Source: Melieria omissa (lineage: Eukaryota > Arthropoda > Insecta > Diptera > Ulidiidae). From it: a stretch of 64,000 bases of DNA. The notes beneath the pieces were generated by a model. That model was given only the letters and a program-made list of their open reading frames with translations. It made no database searches and was not told the DNA's origin. Below are positions 1 through 12,200 of the stretch, piece by piece (position 1 is the first letter of the stretch; every line of letters begins with the position of its first letter). The translations under genes were made by a program, and so were the position numbers. The stretch covers positions 62,123,900-62,187,899 of the forward strand of contig OZ020268.1 in the NCBI GenBank assembly GCA_963971225.1. Direction: 5' to 3'.

Positions 1-656
1 TAATATTATGCCTTATTATTTAGCTAGACTCGTATGCTTTCTATAATGGTATCAATCATCCTTCTATACCCCAAGGTTCGAAAGCAAATCGATTTGAAAC
101 GGTGACTTTGAAAAAATTGCTACTTGGGTGCAACCAATTAAATGCTTGTCAACACCAAATGCATAAGTGTATATTAATAATTGACCCTTTAAAATTAAAG
201 CCAGAGTCTTATGCTTTCTATATTGGTCCCTAACTTTTCATTATCCTTCAGGAGTAATGAGCATATCGATGCGCAAGGATAACATTGAAAAACTGCCTAT
301 TACAAAATACACACTCACCACTAAAGTGCTAATAGATTCCAAACGGTATGGGTTACGTTAATAAAAAACCCCTTCAAATGTAGCTAGAGATTGCAGCTTT
401 ATCAAATTAAATCAATAATGTGAAAACTATTCGGCAATCATGAACAGATCGATGCGCAAGAGTGACATTAAATGGCTGCCTACTGCAAAATCGATAAAAT
501 GCTTGTAAAATATGATGATTCTAGGTTTATAGAAAAAATAATAACCATAAAACCTAGCTGGAGTTTTGAGCTTTCATAAATGGGGTCAATCTTCTCGCTA
601 TCTCAAATAATGCAGGAGAATTTCGTTGTGGAAAAGTGATATCGACCACATGATAC

Positions 657-1026
657 ATCTATATCAGGGGTGCCCAAAATCTTCTTATGGAAAAGCAAAA
701 ACCAATACATGTAAAGTTGCCCAAAAAAATGCAAACAAATTATTTAATTAATTGAATTAGTTGAAAGCACATTGTGCATTTCGCTTGACCCTTAAAATTA
801 TAAGTGAAAAAAATATAATGTTCCCATTTGTCATTGCCGAAAGGCCAACCAATCGCTAACACAAAAATGCATACACACAAAAACTACAACAACAAAAGCA
901 TCTAGTTTTTTGTCTAACATACAATTTCTTGAGGCAACAAAACAAACATCCGCGCAGCCCCCGCACGTGTTGCTTCGTTGCTGTCACAACAACGATTGAT
1001 TGAAAGAATGCACCTCTGATCTATAC
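657..1026. mobile_element. Fossil hAT-type MITE embedded in the satellite monomer (first example)
   Basis: The MITE body is 665-1018 (354 bp). The left end reads CAGGGGTGCCCAAAAT; the right end, read inward, is CAGAGGTGCATTC. Flanking 8-bp duplications are ATCTATAT (657-664) and ATCTATAC (1019-1026, one substitution). An 8-bp duplication with T at position 2 and A at position 7, plus CAGGGG-type termini, is typical of hAT elements. There is no coding capacity. The same unit occurs in every complete monomer of the array, so it was inserted before amplification. Ends are imperfect, so superfamily assignment rests on duplication length and the terminal motif. Confidence 0.75.
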
Positions 1027-4000
1027 AACCAATCGAATGCTTGTGGAACCTAAGTACGCACAATCACTTTAATCAAAATGGCGTCAAAGTTAAGCCAGAG
1101 TGACCACCTTTCACCAATTTGGTAAATAAAAAAAATATCCCACCGGCAGCATGATCGAAATTATGGCTGTTAAATCTTGACCCGTTAACGGATTTTAATA
1201 ATATTATGCCTTATTATTTAGCTAGACTCGTATGCTTTCTATAATGGTATCAATCATCCTTCTATACCCCAAGGTTCGAAAGCAAATCGATTTGGAACGG
1301 TGACTTTGACAAAAATTGGTTCTTGGGTGCAACCACTAAAATGCTTGTCAATTTAGCCAGAGTCTTATGCTTTCTATATTGGTCCCTAACTTTTCATTAT
1401 CCTTCAGGAGTAATGAGCATATCGATGCGCACGGATAACATTGAAAAACTGCCTATTACAAAATACACACTCACCACTAAAGTGCTTATAGATTCCAAAC
1501 GGTATGGGTTACGATAATAAAAAACCCCTTCAAATGTAGCTAGAGATTGCAGCTTTATCAAATTAAATCAACAATTTGATTACTGTTCGGCAATCATGAA
1601 CAGATCGATGCGCAAGAGTGATATTAAATGGCTGCCTACTGCAATATCGATAAAATGCTTGTAAAATATGATGATTCTAGGTTTGTACAAAAAATAATAA
1701 CCTTAAAACCTTGCTGGAGTTTTGAGCTTTCATAAATGGGGTCAATCTTCTCGCTTTCTCAAATAATGCAGGAGAATTTCGTTGTGGAAAAGTGATATCG
1801 ACCACATGATACATCTATATAAGGGGTGAACAAAATCTTCTTATGGAATAGCAAACACCAATACATGTAAGTTGCCCAAAAAAATGCAAACAAATTATTT
1901 AATTAATTTAATTACTTGAAAGCACATTGTGCATTTCGCTTGACCCTTAAAATTATAAGTGAAACAAATATAATGTTCCCATTTGTCATTGCCGAAAGGC
2001 CAACCAATCGCCAACACAAAAAAGCATACACACAAAAACTACAACAACAAAAGCATCTAATTCTTTTCATACATACAATTTCTTGAGGCAACAAAACAAA
2101 AATCCGCGTAGCCCCCACAAGTGTTGCTTCGTTGCTGTCACAACAACGACTGATTGAAAGAATGCACCTCTGATCTATATAACCAATCAAATGCTTGTGG
2201 AACCTAAGTACGCACAATCACTTTAATCAAAATGGCGTCCAAATTAAGCCAGAGTGACCACCTTTCACCAATTTGGTAAATAAAAAAAATATCCCACCGG
2301 CAGCATGATCGAAATTATGGCTGTTAAATCTCGACCCGTTAACGGATTTTAATAATATTATGCCTTATTATTTAGCTAGACTCGTATGCTTTCTATAATG
2401 GTATCAATCATCCTTCTATACCCCAAGGTTCGAAAGCAAATCGATTTGGAACGGTGACTTTAAAAAAAATTGGTTCTTGGGTGAAACCACTAAAATGCTT
2501 GTCAATTTAGCCAGAGTCTTATGCTTTCTATATTGGTCCCTAACTTTTCATTATCCTTCAGGAATAATGAGCATATCGATGCGCACGGATAACATTGAAA
2601 AACTGCCTATTACCAAATACACACTCACCACTAAAGTGCTTATAGATTCCGAACGGTATGGGTTACGTTAATAAAAAACCCCTTAAAATGTTGCTAGAGA
2701 TTGCAGCTTTATCAAATTAAATCAATAATTTGATTACTATTCGGCAATCATGAACAGATCGATGCGCAAGAGTGACATTAAATGGCTGCCTACTGCAAAA
2801 TCGATAAAATGCTTGTAAAATATGATGATTCTAGGTTTATAGAAAAAATATTAACCTTAAAACCTAGCTGGAGTTTTGAGCTTTCATAAATGGGGTCAAT
2901 CTTCTCGCTATTTCAACTAATGCAGGAGAATTTCGTTGTGGAAAAGTGATGTCGACCACATGATACATCTATATCAGGGGTGCCCAAAATCTTCTTATGG
3001 AAAAGCAAAAACCAATACATGTAAAGTTGCCCAAAAAAATGCAAACAAATTATTTAATTAATTAAAAGCGCATTGTGCATTTCGCTTGACCCTTAAAATT
3101 ATAAGTGAAAAAAATATAATGTTCCCATTTGTCAGTGCCGAAAGGCCAACCAATCGCCAAAACAAAAACTACAACAACAAAAGCATCTAATTTTTTTTCA
3201 TACATACAATTTCTTTTCCCCCACACGTGTTGCTTCGTTGCTGTCACAACAACGACTGATTGAAAGAATGCACCTCTGATCTATATAACCAATCAAATGC
3301 TTGTGGAACCTAAGTACGCACAATCACTTTAATCAAAATGGCGTAAAAATTAAGCCAGAGTGACCACCTTTCACCAATTTGGTAAATACAAAAAATATCC
3401 CACCGGCAGCATGATCGAAATTATGGCTGTTAAATCTCGACCCGTTAACGGATTTTAATAATATTATGCCTTATTATTTAGCTAGACTCGTATGCTTTCT
3501 ATAATGGTATCAATCATCCTTCTATACCCCAAGGTTCGAAAGCAAATCGATTTGGAACGGTGACTTTGAAAAAATTGCTACTTGGGTGCAACCACTAAAA
3601 TGCTTGTCAACACCAAATGCATAAGTGCATACTAATAATTGACCCCTTAAAATTTTGCCAGAGTCTTATGCTTTCTATGTTGGTCCCTAACTTTTCATTA
3701 TCCTTCAGGAGTAATGAGCATATCGATGCGCAAGGATAACATTGAAAAACTGCCTATTACAAAATACACACTCACCACTAAAGTGCTTATAGATTCCAAA
3801 CGGTATGGGTTACGTTAATAAAAAACCCCTTAAAATGTAGCTAGAGATTGCAGCTTTATCAAATTAAATCAACAATTTGATTACTGTTCGGCAATCATGA
3901 ACAAATCGATGCGCAAGAGTGATATTAAATGGCTGCCTACTGTAAAATCGATAAAATGCTTGTAAAATATGATGATTCTAGGTTTATAGAAAAAATAATA

Positions 4001-4615
4001 ACCTTAAAACCTAGCTGGAGTTTTGAGCTTCATAAATTGGGTCAATCTTCTCGATATCTCAAATTATGCAGGAGAATTTCGTTGTGGAAAAGTGATATCG
4101 ACCACATGATACATCTATATCAGGGGTGCCCAAAATATTCTTATGGAAAAGCAAACACCAATACATGTAAAGTTGCCCAAAAAAATGCAAACAAATTATT
4201 TAATTAATTGAATTAGTTGAAAGCACATTGTGCATTTCGCTTGACCCTTAAAATTATAAGGGAAAAAAATATAATGTTCCCATTGCCGAAAGGCCAACCA
4301 ATCGCCAACACAAAAAAGCATACACACAAAAACTACAACAACAAAAGCATCTTATTTTTTGTCATACATACAATTTCTTTTCCCCCCCACGTGCTGCTTC
4401 GTTGCTGTGACAACAACGACTGATTGAAAGAATGCACCTCTGATCTATATAACCAATCAAATGCTTGTGGAACCTAAGTACGCACAATCACTTTAATCAA
4501 AATGGCGTCAAAATTAAGCCAGAGTGACCACCTTTCACCAATTTGGTAAATAAAAAAAATGATCGAAATTATGACTGTTAAATCTCGACCCGTTAACGGA
4601 TTTTAATAATATTAT

Positions 4616-5803
4616 GCCTTATTATTTAGCTAGACTCGTATGCTTTCTATAATGGTATCAATCATCCTTCTATACCTCAAGGTTCGAAAGCAAATCGATT
4701 TGGAACGGTGACTTTGAAAAAATTGCTACTTGGGTGCAACCACTAAAATGCTTGTCAACACCAAATGCATAAGTGCATATTAATAATTGACCCCTTAAAA
4801 GTTAGCCAGAGTCTTATGCTTTCTATATTGGTCCCTAACTTTTCATTATCCTTCAGGAGTAATGAGCATATCGATGCGCAAGGATAACATTGAAAAACTG
4901 CCTATTACAAAATTCGCACTCACTACTAAAGTGCTTATAGATTCCAAACGGTATGGGTTACGTTAATAAAAAACCCCTTAAAATGTAGCTAGAGATTACA
5001 GCTTTATCAAATTAAATCAATACTTTGATTACTATTCGGCAATCATGAACAGATCGATGCGTAAGAGTGACATTAAATGGCTGCCTACTGCAAAATCGAC
5101 AAAAAGGATTGTAAAATATGATGATTCTAGGTTTATAGAAAAAATAATAACCCTAAAGCCTAGCTGGAGTTTTGAGCTTTCATAAATGGGGTCAATCTTC
5201 TCGCTATCTCAAATAATGCAGGAGAATTTCGTTGTGGAAAAGTGATATCGACCACATGATACATCTATATCAGGGGTGCCCAAAATCTTCTTATGGAAAA
5301 GCAAAAACCAATACATGTAAAGTTGCCCAAAAAAATGCAAACAAATTATATAATTAATTGAATTAGTTGAAAGCACATTGTGCATTTCGCTTGACCCTTA
5401 AAATTATAAGTGAAAAAAATATAATGTCATTGCCGAAACGCCAACCAATCGCCAACACAAAAAAGCATACACACAAAAACTACAACAACAAAAGCATCTA
5501 ATTTTTTTCCATACATACAATTTCTTGAGGCAACAAAACAAAAATCCGCGCAGCCCCCACACGTGCTGCTTCGCTGCTGTGACAACAACGACTGATTGAA
5601 AGAATGCACCTCTGATCTATATAACCAATCAAATGCTTGTGGAACCTAAGTACGCACAATCACTTTAATCAAAATGGCGTTAAAGTTAAGCCAGAGTCAC
5701 CATCTTTCACCAATTTGGTAAATAAAAAAAATATCCCACCGGCAGCATGATCGAAATTATGGCTGTTAAATCTCGACCCGTTAACGGATTTTAATAATAT
5801 TAT
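4616..5803 (+). repeat. Reference satellite monomer showing five ~180-bp subunits plus an embedded MITE
   Basis: Subunit starts, marked by TAGC followed by C/T and A/G-GA, lie at 4627, 4803, 4986 and 5161, with AGCCAGAG at about 5688. Spacings are 176, 183, 175 and 527 bp; the last becomes 175 bp once the 344-bp MITE and one 8-bp duplication are removed. The fifth subunit is short (about 127 bp to the next monomer). Shared landmarks inside subunits are an ATCGAT-GCGCAA/TTGGAA block, a TGACATT/GACTTT block, AAAATGCTTGT, and a terminal TTAATAA-CCCCTTAAAA motif just before TAGC. The layout is seen directly; a simple ~180-bp satellite ancestor is inference. Confidence 0.85.
5263..5622. mobile_element. 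Fossil hAT-type MITE with perfect 8-bp duplication
   Basis: In this monomer the MITE is 5271-5614 (344 bp) and both flanking 8-mers (5263-5270 and 5615-5622) read ATCTATAT exactly. In another monomer the body is 7571-7883 (313 bp) between perfect copies at 7563-7570 and 7884-7891, which shows the length variation arises inside the MITE. Deleting the MITE and one 8-mer joins the two halves of the fourth ~180-bp subunit. Confidence 0.8.
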
Positions 5804-8800
5804 GCCTTATTATTTAGCTAGACTCGTATGCTTTCTATAATGGTATCAATCATCCTTCTATACCCCAAGGTTCGAAAGCAAATCGATTTGGAACGGTGAC
5901 TTTGAAAAAATTGGTTCTTGGGTGCAACCACTAAAATGCTTGTCAATTTAGCCAGAGTCTTATGCTTTCTATATTGGTCCCTAACTTTTCATTATCCTTC
6001 AGGAGTAATGAGCATATCAATGCGCAAGGATAACATTGAAAAACTGCCTATTACAAAATACACACTCACCACTAAAGTGCTTATAGATTCCGAACGGTAC
6101 GGGTTACGTTAATAAAAAAAACCCTTAAAATGTAGCTAGAGATTGCAGCTTTATTAAATTAAATCAATAATTTGATTACTATTCGGCAATCATGAACAGA
6201 TCGATGCGCAAGAGTGACATTAAATGGCTGCCTACTGCAAAATGAATAAAATGCTTGTAAAATATGATGATTCTAGGTTTATAGAAAAAATAATAACCTT
6301 AAAACCAGCTGGAGTTTTGAGCTTTCATAAATGGGGTCAATCTTCTCGCTATCTCAAATAATGCAGGAGAATTTCGTTGTGGAAAAGTGATATCGACCAC
6401 ATGATACATCTATATCAGGGGTGCCCAAAATCTTCTTATGGAAAAGCAAAAACCAATACATGTAAAGTTGCCCAACAAAATGCAAACAAATTATTTCATT
6501 AATTGAATTAGTTGAAAGCACATTGTGCATTTCGCTTGACCCTTAAAATTATAAGTGAAAAAAATATAATGTTCCCATTTGTCATTGCCGAAAGGCCAAC
6601 CAATCGCCAAAACAAAAACTACAACAACAAAAGCATATAATTTTTTTTCATACATACAATTTCTTTTCCCCCACACGTGTTGCTTCGTTGCTGTCACAAC
6701 AACGACTGATTGAAAGAATGCACCTCTGATCTATATAACCAATCAAATGCTTGTGGAACCTAAGTACGCACAATCACTTTAATCAAAATGGCGTCAAAAT
6801 TAAGCCAGAGTGACCACCTTTCAATAATTTGGTAAATAAAAAAATATCCCACCGGCAGCATGATCGAAATTATGGCTGTTAAATCTCGACCCGTTAACGG
6901 ATTTTAATAATATTATGCCTTATTATTTAGCTAGACTCGTATGCTTTCTATAATGGTATCAATCATCCTTCTATACCCCAAGGTTCGAAAGCAAATCGAT
7001 TTGGAACGGTGACTTTGAAAAAATTGCTACTTGGGTGCAACCACTAAAATGCTTGTCAACACCAAATGCATAAGTGCGTATTAATAATTGACCCCTTAAA
7101 ATTTAGCCAGAGTCTTATGCTTTCTATATTGGTCCTTAACTTTTCATTATCCTTCAGGAATAATGAGCATATCGATGCGCAAGGATAACATTGAAAAACT
7201 GCCTATTACAAAATACACACTCACCACTAAAGTGCTTATAGATTCCAAACGGTATGGGTTACGTTAATAAAAAACCCCTTAAAATGTAGCTAGAGATTGC
7301 AGCTTTATCAAATTAAATCAATAATTTGATTACTATTAGGCAATCATGAACAGATCGATGCGCAAGAGTGACATTAAATGGCTGCCTACTGCAAAATCGA
7401 TAAAATGCTTGTAAAACATGATGATTCTAGGTTTATAGAAAAAATAATAACCTTAAAACCTAGCTGGAGTTTTGAGCTTTCATAAATGGGGTCAATCTTC
7501 TCGCTATCTCAAATAATGCAGGAGAATTTCGTTGTGGAAAAGTGATATCGACCACATGATACATCTATATCAGGGGTGCCCAAAATCTTCTTATGGAAAA
7601 GCAAAAACCAATACATGTAAAGTTGCCCAACAAAATGCAAACAAATTATTTCATTAATTGAATTAGTTGAAAGCACATTGTGCATTTCGCTTGACCCTTA
7701 AAATTATAAGTGAAAAAAATATAATGTTCCCATTTGTCATTGCCGAAAGGCCAACCAATCGCCAAAACAAAAACTACAACAACAAAAGCATATAATTTTT
7801 TTTCATACATACAATTTCTTTTCCCCCACACGTGTTGCTTCGTTGCTGTCACAACAACGACTGATTGAAAGAATGCACCTCTGATCTATATAACCAATCA
7901 AATGCTTGTGGAACCTAAGTACGCACAATCACTTTAATCAAAATGGCGTCAAAATTAAGCCAGAGTGACCACCTTTCACCAATTTGGTAAATAAAAAAAA
8001 TATCCCACCGGCAGCATGATCGAAATTACGGCTGTTAAATCTCGACCCGTTAACGGATTTTAATAATATTATGCCTTATTATTTAGCTAGACTCGTATGC
8101 TTTCTATAATGGTATCAATCATCCTTCTATACCCCAAGGTTCGAAAGCAAATCGATTTGGAACGGTGACTTTGAAAAAATTGCTACTTGGGTGCAACCAC
8201 TAAAATGCTTGTCAACACCAAATGCATAAGTGCATATTAATAATTGACCCCTTAAAATTTATCCAGAGTCTTATGCTTTCTATATTGGTCCCTAACTTTT
8301 CATTATCCTTCAGGAATAATGAGCATTTCGATAAGCAAGGATAACATTGAAAAACTGCCTATTACAAAATACACACTCACCACGAAAGTGCTTATAGATT
8401 CCAAACGGTATGGGTTACATTAATAAAAAACCCCTTTAAATGTAGCTAGAGATTGCAGCTTTATCAAATTAAATCAATACTTTGATTACTGTTCGGCAAT
8501 CATGAACAGATCGATGCGCAAGAGTGACATTAAATGGCTGCCTACTGCAAAATCGATAAAATGCTTGTAGAATATGATGATTCTAGGTTTATAGAAAAAA
8601 TAATAACCTTAAAACCTAGGTGGAGTTTTGAGCTTTCATAAATGGGGTCAATCTTCTCGCTATCTCAAAAAATGCAGGAGAATTTCGTTGTGGAAAAGTG
8701 ATATCGACCACATGATACATCTATATCAGGGGTGCCCAAAATCTTCTTATGGAAAAGCAAAAACCAATACATGTAAAGTTGCCCAAAAAAATGCAAACAA

Positions 8801-9252
8801 ATTATTTCATTAATTGAATTAGTTGAAAGCACATTGTGCATTTCGCTTGACCCTTAAAATTATAAGTGAAAAAAATATAATGTTCCCATTTGTCATTGCC
8901 GAAAGGCCAACCAATCGCCAAACAAAAACTACAACAACAAAAGCATCTAATTTTTTTTCATACATACAATTTCTTGAGACAACAAAACAAAAATCCGCGC
9001 AGCCCCCACACGTGTTGCTTCGTTGCTGTCACAACAACGACTGATTGAAAGAATGCACCTCTGATCTATATAACCAATCAAATGCTTGTGGAACCTAAGT
9101 ACGCACAATCACTTTAATCAAAATGGCGTCAAAATTAAGCCAGAGTGACCACCTTTCACCAATTTGGTAAATAAAAAAAATATCCCACCGGCAGCATGAT
9201 CGAAATTATGGCTGTTAAATCTCGACCCGTTAACGGATTTTAATAATATTAT

Positions 9253-12200
9253 GCCTTATTATTTAGCTAGACTCGTATGCTTTCTATAATGGCATCAATC
9301 ATCCTTCTATACCCCAAGGTTCGAAAGCAAATCGATTTGGAACGGTGACTTTGAAAAAATTGCTACTTGGGTGCAACCACTAAAATGCTTGTCAACACCA
9401 AATGCATAAGTGCATACTAATAATTGACCCCTTAAAATTTTGCCAGAGTCTTATGCTTTCTATGTTGGTCCCTAACTTTTCATTATCCTTCAGGAGTAAT
9501 GAGCATATCGATGCGCAAGGATAACATTGAAAAACTGCCTATTACAAAATACACACTCACCACTAAAGTGCTTATAGATTCCAAACGGTATGGGTTACGT
9601 TAATAAAAAACCCCTTAAAATGTAGCTAGAGATTGCAGCTTTATCAAATTAAATCAACAATTTGATTACTGTTCGGCAATCATGAACAGATCGATGCGCA
9701 AGAGTGACATTAAATGGCTGCCTACTGCAAAATGAATAAAATGCTTGTAAAATATGATGATTCTAGGTTTATAGAAAAAATAATAACCTTATAACCTAGC
9801 TGGAGTTTTGAGCTTTCATAAATGGGGTCAATCTTCTCGCTATCTCAACTAATGCAGGAGAATTTCGTTGTGGAAAAGTGATGTCGACCACATGATACAT
9901 CTATATCAGGGGTGCCCAAAATCTTCTTATGGAAAAGCAAAAACCAATACATGTAAAGTGGCCCAAAAAAATGCAAACAAATTATTTCATTAATTGAATT
10001 GTTTGAAAGCACATTGTGCATTTCGCGTGACCCTTAAAAATTATAAGTGAAAAAAATATAATGTTCCCATTTGTCATTGCCGAAAGGCCAACCAATCGCC
10101 AACACAAAAAAGCATACACACAAAAACTACAACAACAAAAGCATCTAATTTTTTGTCTTACATACAACTTCTTTTCCCCCACACGTGTTGCTTCGTTGCT
10201 GTCACAACAACGACTGATTGAAAGAATGCACCTCTGATCTATATAACCAATCAAATGCTTGTGGAACCTAAGTACGCACAATCACTTTAATCAAAATGGC
10301 GTCAAAATTAAGCCAGAGTGACCACCTTTCACCAATTTGCTAAATAAATAATATTTCCCACCGGCAGCATGATCGAAATTATGGCTGTTAAATCTCGACC
10401 CGGTAACGGATTTTAATAATATTATGCCTTATTATTTAGCTAGACTCGTATGCTTTCTATAATGGTATCAATCATCCTTCTATACCCCAAGGTTCGAAAG
10501 CAAATCGATTTGAAACGGTGACTTTGAAAAAATTGCTACTTGGGTGCAACCAATTAAATGCTTGTCAACACCAAATGCATAAGTGTATATTAATAATTGA
10601 CCCTTTAAAATTAAAGCCAGAGTCTTATGCTTTCTATATTGGTCCCTAACTTTTCATTATCCTTCAGGAGTAATGAGCATATCGATGCGCAAGGATAACA
10701 TTGAAAAACTGCCTATTACAAAATACACACTCACCACTAAAGTGCTAATAGATTCCAAACGGTATGGGTTACGTTAATAAAAAACCACTTCAAATGTAGC
10801 TAGAGATTGCAGCTTTATCAAATTAAATCAATAATGTGAAAACTATTCGGCAATCATGAACAGATCGATGCGCAAGAGTGACATTAAATGGCTGCCTACT
10901 GCAAAATCGATAAAATGCTTGTAAAATATGATGATTCTAGGTTTATAGAAAAAATAATAACCATAAAACCTAGCTGGAGTTTTGAGCTTTCATAAATGGG
11001 GTCAATCTTCTCGCTATCTCAAATAATGCAGGAGAATTTCGTTGTGGAAAAGTGATATCGACCACATGATACATCTATATCAGGGGTGCCCAAAATCTTC
11101 TTATGGAAAAGCAAAAACCAATACATGTAAAGTTGCCCAAAAAAATGCAAACAAATTATTTAATAATTGAATTAGTTGAAAGCACATTGTGCATTTCGCT
11201 TGACCCTTAAAATTATAAGTGAAAAAAATATAATGTTCCCATTTGTCATTGCCGAAAGGCCAACCAATCGCCAACACAAAAATGCATACACACAAAAACT
11301 ACAACAACAAAAGCATCTAATTTTTTGTCTAACATACAATTTCTTGAGGCAACAAAACAAACATCCGCGCAGCCCCCGCACGTGTTGCTTCGTTGCTGTC
11401 ACAACAACGATTGATTGAAAGAATGCACCTCTGATCTATACAACCAATCGAATGCTTGTGGAACCTAAGTACGCACAATCACTTTAATCAAAATGGCGTC
11501 AAAGTTAAGCCAGAGTGACCACCTTTCACCAATTTGGTAAATAAAAAAAATATCCCACCGGCAGCATGATCGAAATTATGGCTGTTAAATCTCGACCCGT
11601 TAACGGATTTTAATAATATTATGCCTTATTATTTAGCTAGACTCGTATGCTTTCTATAATGGTATCAATCATCCTTCTATACCCCAAGGTTCGAAAGCAA
11701 ATCGATTTGGAACGGTGACTTTGAAAAAATTGCTACTTGTGTGCAACCACTAAAATGCTTGTCAACACCAAATGCATAAGTGCATATTAATAATTGACCC
11801 CTTAAAATTTAGCCAGAGTCTTATGTTTTCTATATTGGTCCCTAACTTTTCATTATCCTTCAGGAATAATGAGCATATCGATAAGCAAGGATAACATTGA
11901 AAAACTGCCTATTACCAAATACACACTCACCACTAAAGTGCTTATAGATTCCGAACGGTATGGGTTACGTTAATAAAAAACCCCTTAAAATGTTGCTAGA
12001 GATTGCAGCTTTATCAAATTAAATCAATAATTTGATTACTATTCGGCAATCATGAACAGATCGATGCGCAAGAGTGACATTAAATGGCTGCCTACTGCAA
12101 AATCGATAAAATGCTTGTAAAATATGATGATTCTAGGTTTATAGAAAAAATATTAACCTTAAAACCTAGCTGGAGTTTTGAGCTTTCATAAATGGGGTCA

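Larger units (their letters stand above)
2590..9415 (+). repeat. Higher-order satellite block, copy 1
   Basis: About 6.8 kb whose monomer-specific variants recur, in the same order, at an 18,735-bp offset (about 21325-25355, continuing at 35192-37985 after the LTR element). Shared private variants include the TATTTCAACTAATG stretch and AATTAAAAGCGCATTG, and a 16-bp deletion near 4558 also seen near 23295. The matching copy of the retrotransposon target at 6617-6620 is empty. Block edges are estimated from where private variants stop matching. Confidence 0.75.

Noticed and set aside
1323..1517. Short open frames of 60-124 codons throughout the satellite, on both strands
   Set aside because: They recur only because the satellite recurs; indels not divisible by three and overlapping antisense frames show no coding constraint.
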